DNA of 64,000 bases from positions 54,556 to 118,555 of the forward strand of contig JANYAE010000001.1 of assembly GCA_025355105.1 (NCBI GenBank), read 5' to 3'. The translations under genes and the position numbers were made by a program. The DNA is from Pseudomonadota bacterium (GTDB lineage Bacteria; Pseudomonadota; Gammaproteobacteria; Steroidobacterales; Steroidobacteraceae). The notes under the pieces were generated by a model. That model made no database searches, was not told where the DNA came from, and saw only the letters and a list, made by a program, of their open reading frames with translations. Shown piece after piece: positions 39,131-49,157 of the stretch (position 1 is the stretch's first letter; the number at the start of each line of letters is the position of its first letter).

Positions 39131-40495
39131 TCACGCGCCGTCGGCGCGCTCAGCGCTGCGATGCAGCCGTTCGAGCAGGCCGCGCACGGCGCTGGACGCC
39201 TGCGCGGGCGGCAGCAGCCCCTGCTGCGAGACGATGCGCACGAGCTCATCAAGCGAGCGCTGGCCGTCGACCAGTGCGAGCAGCACCGCCTGAATGCGAC
39301 TGGCATCCGCGGCCAGCGCGAGCGCCTCGGTGCGCGGCACCGGCAAAGTGGTTTCGCGCAGCCATGGCGGCGTCGTGAACTCGGCCGGCTCGCGCGGCCC
39401 GCGGCGGCGCTTGTCGGCGGCGAACAGCGCCACCGTCTCGATGCGAGCGTGGCGACTCGCCGGCGACTGCATGTACGGCAGCGTGGCATCCCGCTGCAGC
39501 TCGACCTCGAAGCCGGCCTCGGTGACCACGTCCCGGACCTCGTCGGGGCTGTAGCGAAGGCCCGGGCGGCGCCAGGGGAAGGCCAGCGAGCCGAAGTTCA
39601 CCCAACGCCCGCCTGGCGCCAGCAGCCGGTTCACCGCCAGGGCGATCGACTCGAAGTCGAGGTCGACGATGTCGACCAGCCACGGCGTGACGACGGCATC
39701 GAAGCTTTGCGCCGCGAATGGCGCGCGCCACGCGTCGGCGAACAGGAACTCGAGCCCGGGGCGCGCCACCGCCGGAGCGGCGAGCGTGCGCCGGACGGCG
39801 ACGTCGGCGGCGCTGCGCGGCGCGATCGGGAACTCGAACAGCTCGACCTCGCCGCCACGGCAGATGCGCTCGGCGGCAAGCAGCAGCAACGGATTGATGT
39901 CGAGGCCGACGGTCAGGGCGTGTGCACCGTGTTGGTGCAGGTCGTAGGCAAGCCGGCCGCCGCCGGCGCCGAGCACAAGCAGTCGCTGACCCCGCCCGCC
40001 GAGCGCCGCCGCCACCTCCGCCAGCGAGGCGGCGTTCTCCGGCGCCCCCCAGCACCAGTCGCGGTGCAGGTTGAGGTAATAGGAGTGGAGGTCCTGGCTG
40101 AGCGGGAGCCGCTCGCCGAACGCCAGCGGCGTCGCGTGCGGCAGCGGCAGCGCGGCCAGCGTCAGCGGCTCGAGCAAGGCCCTCACCAGGCGGGACTGCT
40201 CGCCATAGGCGTCGCGCAGCGCGCCTAGCCGCTGCTGCGTTGAGTGGCGCGCCATGCCGGCGAGGTCCGCCGCCGCGGCCCGCTCGGCGGCGGCGAACTC
40301 CTCGAGGTACAGCGTCAGGCGGTTGCGCCACTCGCCAAGCGCGAGCTCGGGATCCGCGAACAGCCAGGGCAGGCCCCCGACGCGCGCGAATTGGGTCCGG
40401 CAAGCGCCGCAGTTGAAGCCGGCGGCGGACGCGACCAGCGGCGCGCGCCGACAGCGCGGGCATTGCAGGAGTTCGAGGAGGCCGGCGTCCGCCAT
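39131..40495 (-). CDS. Methyltransferase with N-terminal Trm112-like zinc ribbon
   Basis: A 454-residue protein. The N-terminus has a zinc-ribbon-like pattern, LQCPRCRRAPLVASA then FNCGACRTQFARVGGLPWLF, as in Trm112p-like domains fused to methyltransferases. After a helical linker comes a class I SAM-binding fold with LLVLGAGGGRLAYDL (motif I), VGLDINPLLL and later FDAVVTPWLVDIVDLDFESI. The C-terminal 80 residues are helical and may be separate. The substrate is unknown. The ATG at 40495 was preferred over one six codons upstream because it places the zinc ribbon at the usual position. Confidence 0.8.
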   Translation of the reverse strand: MADAGLLELLQCPRCRRAPLVASAAGFNCGACRTQFARVGGLPWLFADPELALGEWRNRLTLYLEEFAAAERAAAADLAGMARHSTQQRLGALRDAYGEQSRLVRALLEPLTLAALPLPHATPLAFGERLPLSQDLHSYYLNLHRDWCWGAPENAASLAEVAAALGGRGQRLLVLGAGGGRLAYDLHQHGAHALTVGLDINPLLLLAAERICRGGEVELFEFPIAPRSAADVAVRRTLAAPAVARPGLEFLFADAWRAPFAAQSFDAVVTPWLVDIVDLDFESIALAVNRLLAPGGRWVNFGSLAFPWRRPGLRYSPDEVRDVVTEAGFEVELQRDATLPYMQSPASRHARIETVALFAADKRRRGPREPAEFTTPPWLRETTLPVPRTEALALAADASRIQAVLLALVDGQRSLDELVRIVSQQGLLPPAQASSAVRGLLERLHRSAERADGA

Positions 40496-40577
40496 GGGCA
40501 CAGCATGCCGCAAGCGGCGCGCGGGCGCAGCCGGACTGCGCCTGGCCAGGCCGGCCGCGGACCCGCGTGCCGGCGCG

Positions 40578-42191
40578 TCAGCCGCCGATCTTGCCGTTCA
40601 CGATCGGCGCGAACGCCGTCAGCGCGTCAAGCGCGGTGCCATTGCCAAGCGCCTGGTCAGGGAACAGCTGCGGGAACATGCCCTGCATGCCATGCAGTGC
40701 CATGTAGTTCAGCACCACCGTCTGCACGAGCAGCAGCACGTTGCTGGCCGCCGGGCTCGAGGCGGCGTTGACCGAGCCATCCGAGGTGAAGGCGCCGATC
40801 TGCTGGTGGCGGGCCGCCGGCAGGCCACCGGCACCGGCGAGCAGGGCGGGCCTGCTGCCGGGGTTGTAGACCAGGAAATAGGTCGAGGCAACCGACTCGT
40901 TGTCGCTCGTCCACATGAACTTGTTGCGCCCATCGACGGTGGTGTCCACCTGGCCGCCGGCCGAGATGCCGCCGTCGCTGAACACGTAAACCATCAGCGG
41001 CTTGCCCATCCGCGCCGCGTATTCGAGGCACGCGCCGATGCAGCGGCCGGCACGCAGGTCGCGCAGCTCGCCGGTGGAACGACCCATGCCGTGATAGTCA
41101 TAGCCGCCGAGCGCGACCGTGCCGGCGCCGGCGTAGCCGTTGACCACCATTTTCATGATCGCCGCCGTCTTTCGGAACTCCTGGTCGGCCTGATACTCCG
41201 CCTGGCTGAAGATGCCTGCACCGCGCGTTGCGCTCTGATCGACGATCTGCGGGTCGAGATCCGGGTTGAGGGCCGCCGGGTCGGAGAAGTTCTCGGCGAG
41301 GTATGCCGACTTCACGTAATTGCAGTTCGCGGCGGCCTTGACGGCCGCATCGGTCGCGAGTTGCGTCGAGACGGCACCGAATTTCTGGCCGCTGATGCGC
41401 GACATCGACTCGAGCACCGACACGGCGTCGGCCGGGTTCGTGAACAGCTTACCGAGCACGCCGGTGTCGACGAGGCCCGTGACGTTGCTCGCCTGAGTCA
41501 CGACTGTCGGCGTCAGGGTCGGATCGACCATCGACAGCGGCGCCATCGAGCTGCCGCCGGAGACGCTCGCCTGCGAGCCGATCAGCGTCAGCAGCTCGCC
41601 CTTGGAGCCGGCCTTGGCGATGCCGTACATCGGGTTGTGGGGATTGGTGTTCGTGTCATTTTGCGACAGCGCCGGTATCACGGCGCCGTTGACGAATGCC
41701 TGCGTCGTCGCCGAGGTGCGCTCGATGATGCCGCGCGCGTGCGCGCTGTCGATGTGAAACAGCAGACCGAGCCGCGACTCGATGTTGTTACCGGTGGCCG
41801 ACGCGTTCGGCGCCATGCTGGCCGGCAGACCCATCTTCCCGTAGGCGCCCGGAGTCAGGAAGTCCGCCTGGCCGCCGGCGCCACCGACCAACACGTTCGA
41901 GCCGGCGATGTTGCCGCCGCCGGTCAGGTCGAAGCAGATGAACGGGATCTTGCCGGAGCCGCCGGTGATGCCGCAGGCGATCTTCTGCGCGAGGATATCC
42001 GAGTCGAGCGCCATCGCCCGATTGGGATTCAGCAGCAGCCCGAGCGCCGCCGGCGCGATCACCGTCGCCGAGCCCGTCAGGAAGCCCTGCGCGATGAAAT
42101 CGCGCCGCGTGACAGGCCGCTTGTGTGCCTCGCGGTGGACGATCGGCTCGTCGAGCTTCAGGGTCCGCGGCGGCTTGTTCCGGATGATCAT
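40578..42191 (-). CDS. Tat-exported DUF1501-like protein
   Basis: A 537-residue protein with a twin-arginine signal: TRRDFIAQGFLTG followed by a hydrophobic stretch to NRAMA. The mature part shows FICFDLTGGGNIAGSN, a long Ala/Ser/Thr-rich middle and YDYHGMGRSTGELRDLRAGRCIGACLEYAARMGKPLMVYVFSDGG (split here for the key blocks DYHG, GR and FSDGG). This layout recalls DUF1501, a sulfatase-like family of unknown function that usually pairs with DUF1800 or cytochrome-like proteins. No DUF1800 gene is in view. It follows the LamG/CxxCH lipoprotein gene by 22 bases on the same strand. Confidence 0.72.
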   Translation of the reverse strand: MIIRNKPPRTLKLDEPIVHREAHKRPVTRRDFIAQGFLTGSATVIAPAALGLLLNPNRAMALDSDILAQKIACGITGGSGKIPFICFDLTGGGNIAGSNVLVGGAGGQADFLTPGAYGKMGLPASMAPNASATGNNIESRLGLLFHIDSAHARGIIERTSATTQAFVNGAVIPALSQNDTNTNPHNPMYGIAKAGSKGELLTLIGSQASVSGGSSMAPLSMVDPTLTPTVVTQASNVTGLVDTGVLGKLFTNPADAVSVLESMSRISGQKFGAVSTQLATDAAVKAAANCNYVKSAYLAENFSDPAALNPDLDPQIVDQSATRGAGIFSQAEYQADQEFRKTAAIMKMVVNGYAGAGTVALGGYDYHGMGRSTGELRDLRAGRCIGACLEYAARMGKPLMVYVFSDGGISAGGQVDTTVDGRNKFMWTSDNESVASTYFLVYNPGSRPALLAGAGGLPAARHQQIGAFTSDGSVNAASSPAASNVLLLVQTVVLNYMALHGMQGMFPQLFPDQALGNGTALDALTAFAPIVNGKIGG

Positions 42192-42213
42192 GGTAGTTGC
42201 CTCAAAGTGTCCG

Positions 42214-44742
42214 TCACTGCACCAGCATCGCCGCGCTGCCGGCCACGGCCGCGCAGGAGGCCTTGACGATGGTCGCGGTACCCGTGGTATCCGCCGAGGC
42301 GGACGCCGACAGCTTGTCGATCAGGGCGTTGAGCTCGGTCGTCACCGACGCGGCGCTTGGCTGCGTGGCCACGAACTTGCCGGCGCTCGTGTTGGCGGTG
42401 AGCATCTGGTTGATCAGCGGCGTGATCAGCGCCGCGCGGCCGCCGGCGGTGAACGCCGCCGCAGGCGCCGCGCCGAAGTTGAAGCCCGGGAAGAACGCGG
42501 CGCTCAGGGCCGGCGTGCTCACCAGCGCGTCGCAGTACTGAATCGACAGCTGTGCAATCGCGGTCTGGTGCGAGGCCACGAAGCCGATGAAGTCGGGGCT
42601 CGCCGGCAGCGACTGCTGCAGGTTCTGGTAGAGCGCGCTGACCGCCGCATTGGTCTTCGGCACGGTCGTCATCACCGACAGCGTCGTGTTGACGCGGTCG
42701 AAGGTGCGAATGCCGATGTCGGCCGGCCGCGGCGAGTCGGTCGGCAGCGGCGCGATCGGCGTCGGATCCGTGTGGACGTTGGTCGCCGTGCCGAGCTGCT
42801 CGAAGGTCAGGAAGAACTGGTCGTACGACGGGCCCTTCTGCAGCGCGATCGTGGTACCGACGCTCGACAGCGCGACCGCCGTCAGCGCGGACTTCATCGG
42901 GTCGAAGCCCTGGCCCGACACGGTCATGTTGAGCGGCGCATAGGCCTGGCCGACGGTGGCTTCCGCGCCGTTGATGCCGATGCGCATGCCCTTGACCGTC
43001 AGGCCGCTGAAGCTGACGCTCGGGTCGAGGCTCAGGAACACCGGCTTGTCGAACAGGTACGAGTAGCTGTCGTACTCCGCCACCTCGAACATCACGTAGC
43101 TCTGATTGAGCCCGGTGAACTTGTCGACGTTGAACAGCACGTAGTAGCGCTCGCCGACGCCCGCGGCGAAGTTCGCTTGCACGTCGCTCGCCGACATCGC
43201 GCGGTTGTAGAGCGCGACCATCTTGATCACGCCGGCGAACGGCCGGTCGGAGGACACCTCGTTGCCGAGCACCAGCGCGAAGGTGTTGTCCCACTGCGAC
43301 AGTGAGCCGCTCTTCTGCGGGTCGCCGGACGCGACCAGCGCGCCGTTGACGTAGATCTGGCGGCCGTTGATCGGATCGTTGGTCATGACGACGTGCTGCA
43401 GCGTGGCCTGCAGCAGCTGCTGCGCGTTCGGGGTCGAGAACGGCGGCATGCCGTTGGCATCGGTGTTGGTGCTGCGCACGTACGCGTCGTAGTTGTACAT
43501 CGTCTGGCCGAGCGTGAAGTTACGCTGCGTCTTGCCACCCGAGTACGACACGATGTAGGCGTTGGTCTGGGTGACGTTGGCCGGGGCCACCCACGCCTCG
43601 ACGCTGTACTCGCCGGTCGTCAGGATCATGTCGTGCAGCTTGGCGCTGCCGGTGGTCGTGCCCTGCAGCTTGCCCATGTTCTGCACCTGCACGCCCCAGC
43701 CGCCGACCCAGGTGACGTCCCCGGTCATGTCGAGGTTGAGTGCCGGCTCGACGCCGCTGGTGTCGTAGGCAATCGTGCCGGTGCCGGTCTTGAACTCGAA
43801 CTTGGCGATCAGGCCGGTCTCGACGCGCGTGCCGCCGTTGTCAACGACGCCGTCGTACATCGTCAGGGCCTTCGACAACACCAGGTTCGGATCAACCTGC
43901 GTGACCGGCACCTGGTTCGCGAACGCCTGGATCGCGGCCAGCATCTCGGCAGAGGCCGCGGCGCAGTCACCGCCCCAACAGTTGTGGAACTCGCTGTGCA
44001 GGCGCACGTAGAACCGTGACAGCGTCGGCGTGTCGAGGTTCATCTTCGGCAGCGCTGCGGCGTACGCGGCATCGACGTCCGACTGCGCGAAGTACGGCGA
44101 CTGCGGCGTCACGGCGCTCGGCGAGTGGCAGCGCGCGCAGTACTCGGACAGCAGCGGGTAGACGGTCGAGGCGAACAGCGACGAGCTCGTCGGGTAGGTC
44201 TTCGAGCCGCCGGCGTCCATCAGCGTCGGCGCAACCAGCTGGATCTGCGCCTTCGAGGCGCCGAGCGTGACGCCGGCCCAGTTCCTGATCCAGGTCGTCA
44301 TCGTATCGGCACACGCCTGGTTGCTGGCGAGCCAGCAGTGGTGGCCGCCGCCGACCTTGGCGACGATCTTCGAGTTGCCGGGCGTCGACAGGTCGACGAC
44401 CGTCTGCGCCGCCTGGTACGCCAGGTTGACGTCGTCATTGCGGGCGAACATCGGGCTCTGGTTGCCCTGGATGTGGCAGGCGCCGCAACGGTCGGTGCCC
44501 TTGACGTTGTTCCAGAAATTGACGACGAACGCCTGCACGTCGCCGCTCGCCGGCGCCGGGCCGGTGTAGCTCTGGCCGCTGGAGGTCGGCGGCGTGACCG
44601 GATTGGGCGCGGTCTGGACGCTGCCGGCGCCGCACGCGGCGAGCAACGCGCCGGCGGTGACGGCCAGGGCGGCGAGCCGCCAGCGCGCGAGGAGCGCCGA
44701 CACGGGGTCGCGGAGGGTATCGATTGAGCCGAAAGCCTTCAT
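42214..44742 (-). CDS. Lipoprotein with two CxxCH haem-type motifs and a LamG-like domain
   Basis: An 842-residue lipoprotein (lipobox LLAAC, lipidated Cys37). Two c-type haem attachment motifs are visible, CGACH at residues 86-90 and CARCH at 202-206. A jelly-roll region with YSVEAWVAPANVTQTNAYIVSYSGG and IYVNGALVASGDP follows (residues about 330-470) and resembles a LamG/concanavalin domain. The C-terminal 350 residues are mostly beta with no motif I recognise. Without the methionine axial ligands identified, actual haem binding is inferred from motifs only. The ATG at 44742 follows GAGGGAG. It is downstream of a third CxxCH gene and upstream of the Tat-exported protein. Confidence 0.78.
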   Translation of the reverse strand: MKAFGSIDTLRDPVSALLARWRLAALAVTAGALLAACGAGSVQTAPNPVTPPTSSGQSYTGPAPASGDVQAFVVNFWNNVKGTDRCGACHIQGNQSPMFARNDDVNLAYQAAQTVVDLSTPGNSKIVAKVGGGHHCWLASNQACADTMTTWIRNWAGVTLGASKAQIQLVAPTLMDAGGSKTYPTSSSLFASTVYPLLSEYCARCHSPSAVTPQSPYFAQSDVDAAYAAALPKMNLDTPTLSRFYVRLHSEFHNCWGGDCAAASAEMLAAIQAFANQVPVTQVDPNLVLSKALTMYDGVVDNGGTRVETGLIAKFEFKTGTGTIAYDTSGVEPALNLDMTGDVTWVGGWGVQVQNMGKLQGTTTGSAKLHDMILTTGEYSVEAWVAPANVTQTNAYIVSYSGGKTQRNFTLGQTMYNYDAYVRSTNTDANGMPPFSTPNAQQLLQATLQHVVMTNDPINGRQIYVNGALVASGDPQKSGSLSQWDNTFALVLGNEVSSDRPFAGVIKMVALYNRAMSASDVQANFAAGVGERYYVLFNVDKFTGLNQSYVMFEVAEYDSYSYLFDKPVFLSLDPSVSFSGLTVKGMRIGINGAEATVGQAYAPLNMTVSGQGFDPMKSALTAVALSSVGTTIALQKGPSYDQFFLTFEQLGTATNVHTDPTPIAPLPTDSPRPADIGIRTFDRVNTTLSVMTTVPKTNAAVSALYQNLQQSLPASPDFIGFVASHQTAIAQLSIQYCDALVSTPALSAAFFPGFNFGAAPAAAFTAGGRAALITPLINQMLTANTSAGKFVATQPSAASVTTELNALIDKLSASASADTTGTATIVKASCAAVAGSAAMLVQ

Positions 44743-44755
44743 GTTCGATACTCCC

Positions 44756-45976
44756 TCAATTACCCATGCAATAAGCGGCGGTCTCGGCAAACACGGTCTT
44801 CAAGGAGTAGCCCTGCTTGAAGTGGCCGACGATGGTGCTGACCTGTGAACGATCCGTGGCGTCGGACGGCGCCCTCAGGCAGACGTTCTTGAACACTTTC
44901 TGGACCTGGCACTGCGCGAACTGGTCGCTGGCGCCGAACTCGGCGCCGAGCGACTTGGCGCCGTTGCCCGAGCCCGGCAGCGTCGAGTCCCAGCCCATCA
45001 GCGAGTTTTGGCCGGCGCGCCAGCGGTTGTCCCAGTGATCGTCCGGGGTCACGTAGCCCTGCGCGAAGGTGGTGTTGTTGTGGAAGTACTTGCCGACCAC
45101 GGTTCCCGGCGTGTAGGCGATCGCGCCGTTGTCGGTCGTGGTCGCGTCGAGGTAGTCGTAGAACGCGAAGGCCTGCACCATCGGGTCAAGCCCCGCGTGA
45201 CAGCCGACGCAGCTGTTGAGGAACACCCGGCTGTCGCCGCCCGGGCTCCGGCTCACGTCCTGCCGGATCCGGTCGGTCGGTCGGCTGGTATCCATCACCT
45301 GCTGCATGTCGGTGCACATGTGATTGATCATCGTGAAGCGGAACATGCGGCGGTTGGTGCCGGCGCTGAAGAAGGCGCGCGCCGCGGCGCGGGTCGTCAG
45401 CACACCGGCGGTCGCCGCCTGCGGCAGCCCGGTGGTCGCCGACTGCGGCGCGCTGACCAGCGCGTCGCGAAGGTTGAGCGCCTGCGCCTCCATCTGCACG
45501 TAGTGGTCGTTGGCGGAATTCGAGTAGGCCGGCAGCCCGAGGCCGCTCTTGCCGACATAGATGATGTCGGCCGAGAGCAGCGTGTTGAACGGCACCTCGT
45601 CGCGCACCATGCCAACCACGGTCGCCACGTAGTCGTTGAGCGGGGCGAACGACGTCTGGTCGACGTTGGTCCACGGCATGACGAAGTTCTTGAGGACGAT
45701 CGAGTAGAAGTTGCCGTTCGGGTTGTCGATCGCCAGCAGGGCCGCGCCCTTGGCGTCGCCGCCGTCGAGCTTGGCCTGCATCGCGTCGAGCGTGGCCTGG
45801 TCAGGCGGCGCACCGTTCAGCCGGTCGTGCAGGCGCTTGGCCTGCTCGCGGGAGCCGGCGAGCGCCGGAGCCGCGGGCAGGATGATCGCCGCCAGCAGCA
45901 GCGCGAGCAGCCCCGCGCTCAGTGCCCGCAGCGGGCCTGCTCCGTTCTTCTGCCTCATATGCATCGCTGCTTTCAT
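44756..45976 (-). CDS. Exported CxxCH protein, DUF1588-like end
   Basis: A 406-residue exported protein with a signal peptide (cleavage near ALA-GS). Near residue 256 it carries a haem-type motif, LNSCVGCHAGLDPMVQAFAFYDYLD. The CxxCH-x3-DP-x5-F pattern resembles DUF1588, found in large cytochrome-like proteins of planctomycetes and proteobacteria. There is only one CxxCH. The last block, with CQVQKVFKNVCLR, has two more cysteines. It is the first gene of the minus-strand unit that continues with the LamG and Tat-exported proteins (13 and 22 bases apart). Confidence 0.75.
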   Translation of the reverse strand: MKAAMHMRQKNGAGPLRALSAGLLALLLAAIILPAAPALAGSREQAKRLHDRLNGAPPDQATLDAMQAKLDGGDAKGAALLAIDNPNGNFYSIVLKNFVMPWTNVDQTSFAPLNDYVATVVGMVRDEVPFNTLLSADIIYVGKSGLGLPAYSNSANDHYVQMEAQALNLRDALVSAPQSATTGLPQAATAGVLTTRAAARAFFSAGTNRRMFRFTMINHMCTDMQQVMDTSRPTDRIRQDVSRSPGGDSRVFLNSCVGCHAGLDPMVQAFAFYDYLDATTTDNGAIAYTPGTVVGKYFHNNTTFAQGYVTPDDHWDNRWRAGQNSLMGWDSTLPGSGNGAKSLGAEFGASDQFAQCQVQKVFKNVCLRAPSDATDRSQVSTIVGHFKQGYSLKTVFAETAAYCMGN

Positions 45977-46312
45977 GGCAACTCACTCGCGGGCGGATTG
46001 AAACTCGGCGCGACTATATCGATAGGCATTCGCACCCGTAATGTCTCAGGACAGCGACATTCGTCCAGATGTGACAGACATCCCAGACCCTATGAAAGTC
46101 GCTGTGCTGCGACATTACGAGCGGTGGCCCTAGCGGGTTACTCTCGCGCTGCTCGCATAACCGTGCGAAGCATGAATACGTGATTCGACGTGGTTGAGGC
46201 TGTGAGCGTGTTAACAGAATCCGGTGTGAGCGACAGACATGATGCGGATCGCCTCGCTTGGGCTGCACGGATCCAGTGCGGCGCGTGCGGCGCGACCGAA
46301 GCGAGGAAGCGG
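45977..46312. other. Divergent regulatory gap of the redox cluster
   Basis: A 336-base, relatively AT-rich gap between two divergent units. It contains AATGTC (46040-46045) and GACATT (46056-46061) as an inverted repeat, and another GACATT at 46111-46116. A TGTGA half-site of CRP type (46070-46074) is present without a matching second half. The gap presumably holds promoters for both units. Confidence 0.4.
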
Positions 46313-49153
46313 ATGAACATGGTCAACCCGACACTGCTGGGCCGCGCGCAGCGTCTGCTCGTCGTTGCCGCGCTCGCGGCGCTTGCGGCGGCATGCTCGA
46401 GCAGCGAAGGCACGGCCGGCGGCAGCAACGGCGGCATCAGCCTTGGCTCCGGCGGCTCCTCGAACGATCCCGTGTCGCCCGACTTCGGCATCGCCTACAT
46501 CAAGCGCACGCTGCCTAAGGCCACCGACCCGAAAGCGATCACGCTGGAGGACGACCTGCGCGTGCAGCGCGTCTGGAACGGACCGGCGGACGTCCTCGTG
46601 CGCGAACGGGCCAGCCCGTCGGCGAGCGAGAAAAACGTCACCGCGGGCGTCAAGTGCCCGCTGGCGTCGGATCCGAACCAGGCGTCGGGCCCGGACCACG
46701 ACGTCCGCGACCTCGACACGTCCTTCGACGGCAAGACGCTGGTGTTCTCACTGCGCTGCCGCCCGATCAAGAACGCCAAGGAGTCGCAGCAGCCGCGCTG
46801 GACGATCTTCGAGTACGACGTTGCGACCGCCAAGGTCCGCCAGGTGATCGCCGACCCGATTGCCGCGGCGCTCGGCCATGACGTCGGGCCGCACTACCTG
46901 CCGGACGGGCGCATCGTGTTCTCCTCGTCGCGCCAGCACGACGCCAAGGCCGTCCTGATCGACGAGGGCAAGGCGCAGTTCGCCGCCGGCATCGAGGGCA
47001 ACCGCAATCTGCCGGCCTTCGTCGTTCACGTCATGAACGCGGATGGCAGCGGGATCCGCCAGCTCTCCTTCAACACCGGCCACGACCTCGATCCCTCGGT
47101 GCTCAACGACGGCCGCGTCGTATTCACGCGCTGGGACATCAACTCGCAGGCCGGCATGCACCTGTACGCGATCGACCCGGACGGCGGCGACATGCAGTTG
47201 CTGTACGGGCGAAACAGCCACGACACCGGCAACCCCACGGTCGCGCAGGGTGGCTCGCTCGTGCAGTTCACGCAGGCGCGCAGCCGGCCGGACGGCAAGG
47301 TCGTGGCGTTGCTGCTGCCGTTCTCGGGCAACGAATTCGGCGGCGACATCGCGCTGATCGACTCCGCAAACTTCGTCGAGAACCTGCAGACGGTGCTCGG
47401 CGCCAACGTGCAGCCCGGGGCCAGCGGCCAGGTGCGCATGGTAGTCAACGACGTCGTGACCACGCAGGCGCCGGCGGCCGATCCGAACGCGCCGGCCGGT
47501 TCGCCGCCGCCGTCGGTACCGCCCTCGCCAGGCGGCAGGTTCTCGAGCGTGTATCCGCTGTGGGACGGCACCAACCGGCTGTTGGTGACCTGGACCCAGT
47601 GCCGCCTGCTCGACCAGACCCTGACCGTTCCGTGCACGCCGGACAACCTCGCGAAGGCCGGCGTTGTGCCAGCGCCGACGATCTACAGCGTCTGGATCTA
47701 CGATCCGGGCAACAACACGCAGCTGCCGATCGCTCCGCCGGTTGAGGGCGTGATGTACACCGACGTCGTGGCCTTCCAGCCGCGGCTGCCGACGCCGACG
47801 CCGATCCCCGACGCGCAGCCGAGCGCCACCGGCTCCTATACCTTCGCTCTGGCCGCCGAGGGCGTTGGCATCCTGGATATAAAGAGCGTGTACGACTTCG
47901 ACGGCGTCGACGCCGCGCCGGGCGGCTACAAGACCGCCCGCGACCCGACGCTGCGCATGGCAACGCCGACCCGCCCGCGCTACATCCGCATCGAGAAGGC
48001 CGTCAGTCTCCCGGACCGGGAAGTGCTGTCGAACAACGCCTTCCCGAACTTCGCGTTCGGGGCCGCCGGCAACTTCATGCGCGAGATCATCGGCTACGCC
48101 GAGGTCGAGCCGGACGGCTCGACACGCGTAAAGGTGCCGGCGAATATTCCCTTCCAGATCAGCATGCTCGACGCCAACGGCCGGCGCCTCGACGGCGTGT
48201 TCCCGCGCCACCGGGCCTGGCTGCAGATCCGCACCGGCGAGACCGTCGTCTGCAACGGCTGCCACGTGCAGCCGGTCCTGCCGCCGTCCAATTCGCACGG
48301 CCGCAAGGGCCTGTTCTCGGTCCTCAACCTCGGCGCCACCGACGGCCAGGCGTTCCCGAACACCGCGCTGCAGGTCACCGACCGCACCGGGGCAGTCGTC
48401 GCGCCGCCCCGCCTGCCGATCGGCGGCGAGACGATGGCCGAGTACCGCGCGGCGATGCAGATCACCTGCGCTGACGCCGCCTGCTCCTCTCACCCGTCCG
48501 TCGACATCGTGTCCCAGGACGTCTGGACCGTGATGGGCATGGGCACACCGGATCCGACCGTCTCTTGGACCTACGCCAAGCTCGGCACGCCGGCCCCGGT
48601 CCGCGCCGACTGCGAAACCAACTGGCAGGGAAACTGCCGGATCACGATCCACTATCCGCTGCACATCGCGCTGCTGTGGACCACGCCGCGATCGACCATT
48701 TCGACCGTCGATCCGAATACGACCAAGCCGTACACCACCTGCACCGGCTGCCACAGCCCGGCGACCACGGCCGCCGTGAAGCAGGTGCCGGCCGGCCAGT
48801 TGGACCTGTCGAGCACGCCGGCCTCGACCAACCCGTGCGTCCAGCAGGAGTTCACCTCGTTCTGCCAGCTGCTGTTCCCGCACCCGCAGCTCGACCCTGT
48901 TACTATGCAGCCCGTCGTCGTGCCCGGACCGCCGGACCCGGTGACCGGCCTGCCGACGCAGGTCATCGTCCAAGTCAATCCGCCGATGAGCGGCGCAGGA
49001 GCGAATGCTTCCGCGGCCTTCTTCAACGAGTTCGCAGCCGGCGGCACGCACGCCGGCTGGCTGACCGGGGCCGAGCTGAAGCTGATCTCCGAGTGGCTCG
49101 ACATCGGCGCTCAGTACTACAACGATCCGTTCGCGATCCCACCTGCCAACTGA
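46313..49153 (+). CDS. HzsA-related lipoprotein with two CxxCH motifs
   Basis: A 946-residue lipoprotein (lipobox LAAAC). The N-terminal half has beta-propeller (PD40/TolB-like) blades: DVRDLDTSFDGKTLVFSLR, LPDGRIVFSSSRQ and MNADGSGIRQLSFNTGHDLDPSVLNDGRVVFTRWD. The C-terminal part carries CNGCH (residues 647-651) and CTGCH (810-814). This arrangement matches proteins annotated as related to hydrazine synthase subunit A, which occur widely in bacteria that do not do anammox, so hydrazine chemistry is not implied. The start at 46313 has AGGA six bases upstream; a second ATG two codons later is possible. It heads the plus-strand unit of the redox cluster. Confidence 0.8.
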   Translation: MNMVNPTLLGRAQRLLVVAALAALAAACSSSEGTAGGSNGGISLGSGGSSNDPVSPDFGIAYIKRTLPKATDPKAITLEDDLRVQRVWNGPADVLVRERASPSASEKNVTAGVKCPLASDPNQASGPDHDVRDLDTSFDGKTLVFSLRCRPIKNAKESQQPRWTIFEYDVATAKVRQVIADPIAAALGHDVGPHYLPDGRIVFSSSRQHDAKAVLIDEGKAQFAAGIEGNRNLPAFVVHVMNADGSGIRQLSFNTGHDLDPSVLNDGRVVFTRWDINSQAGMHLYAIDPDGGDMQLLYGRNSHDTGNPTVAQGGSLVQFTQARSRPDGKVVALLLPFSGNEFGGDIALIDSANFVENLQTVLGANVQPGASGQVRMVVNDVVTTQAPAADPNAPAGSPPPSVPPSPGGRFSSVYPLWDGTNRLLVTWTQCRLLDQTLTVPCTPDNLAKAGVVPAPTIYSVWIYDPGNNTQLPIAPPVEGVMYTDVVAFQPRLPTPTPIPDAQPSATGSYTFALAAEGVGILDIKSVYDFDGVDAAPGGYKTARDPTLRMATPTRPRYIRIEKAVSLPDREVLSNNAFPNFAFGAAGNFMREIIGYAEVEPDGSTRVKVPANIPFQISMLDANGRRLDGVFPRHRAWLQIRTGETVVCNGCHVQPVLPPSNSHGRKGLFSVLNLGATDGQAFPNTALQVTDRTGAVVAPPRLPIGGETMAEYRAAMQITCADAACSSHPSVDIVSQDVWTVMGMGTPDPTVSWTYAKLGTPAPVRADCETNWQGNCRITIHYPLHIALLWTTPRSTISTVDPNTTKPYTTCTGCHSPATTAAVKQVPAGQLDLSSTPASTNPCVQQEFTSFCQLLFPHPQLDPVTMQPVVVPGPPDPVTGLPTQVIVQVNPPMSGAGANASAAFFNEFAAGGTHAGWLTGAELKLISEWLDIGAQYYNDPFAIPPAN

Positions 49154-49157
49154 CCGA

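Noticed and set aside
46040..46116. CRP-type operator at TGTGACAGACA in the redox-cluster gap
   Set aside because: Only one half-site is present. The inverted AATGTC/GACATT elements are listed as an observation, but no known regulator can be assigned.
46313..49153. True hydrazine synthase
   Set aside because: Similarity is to the wide HzsA-related family with CxxCH motifs. No hydrazine synthase beta/gamma subunits or hydrazine dehydrogenase are present and the organism is not an anammox type.
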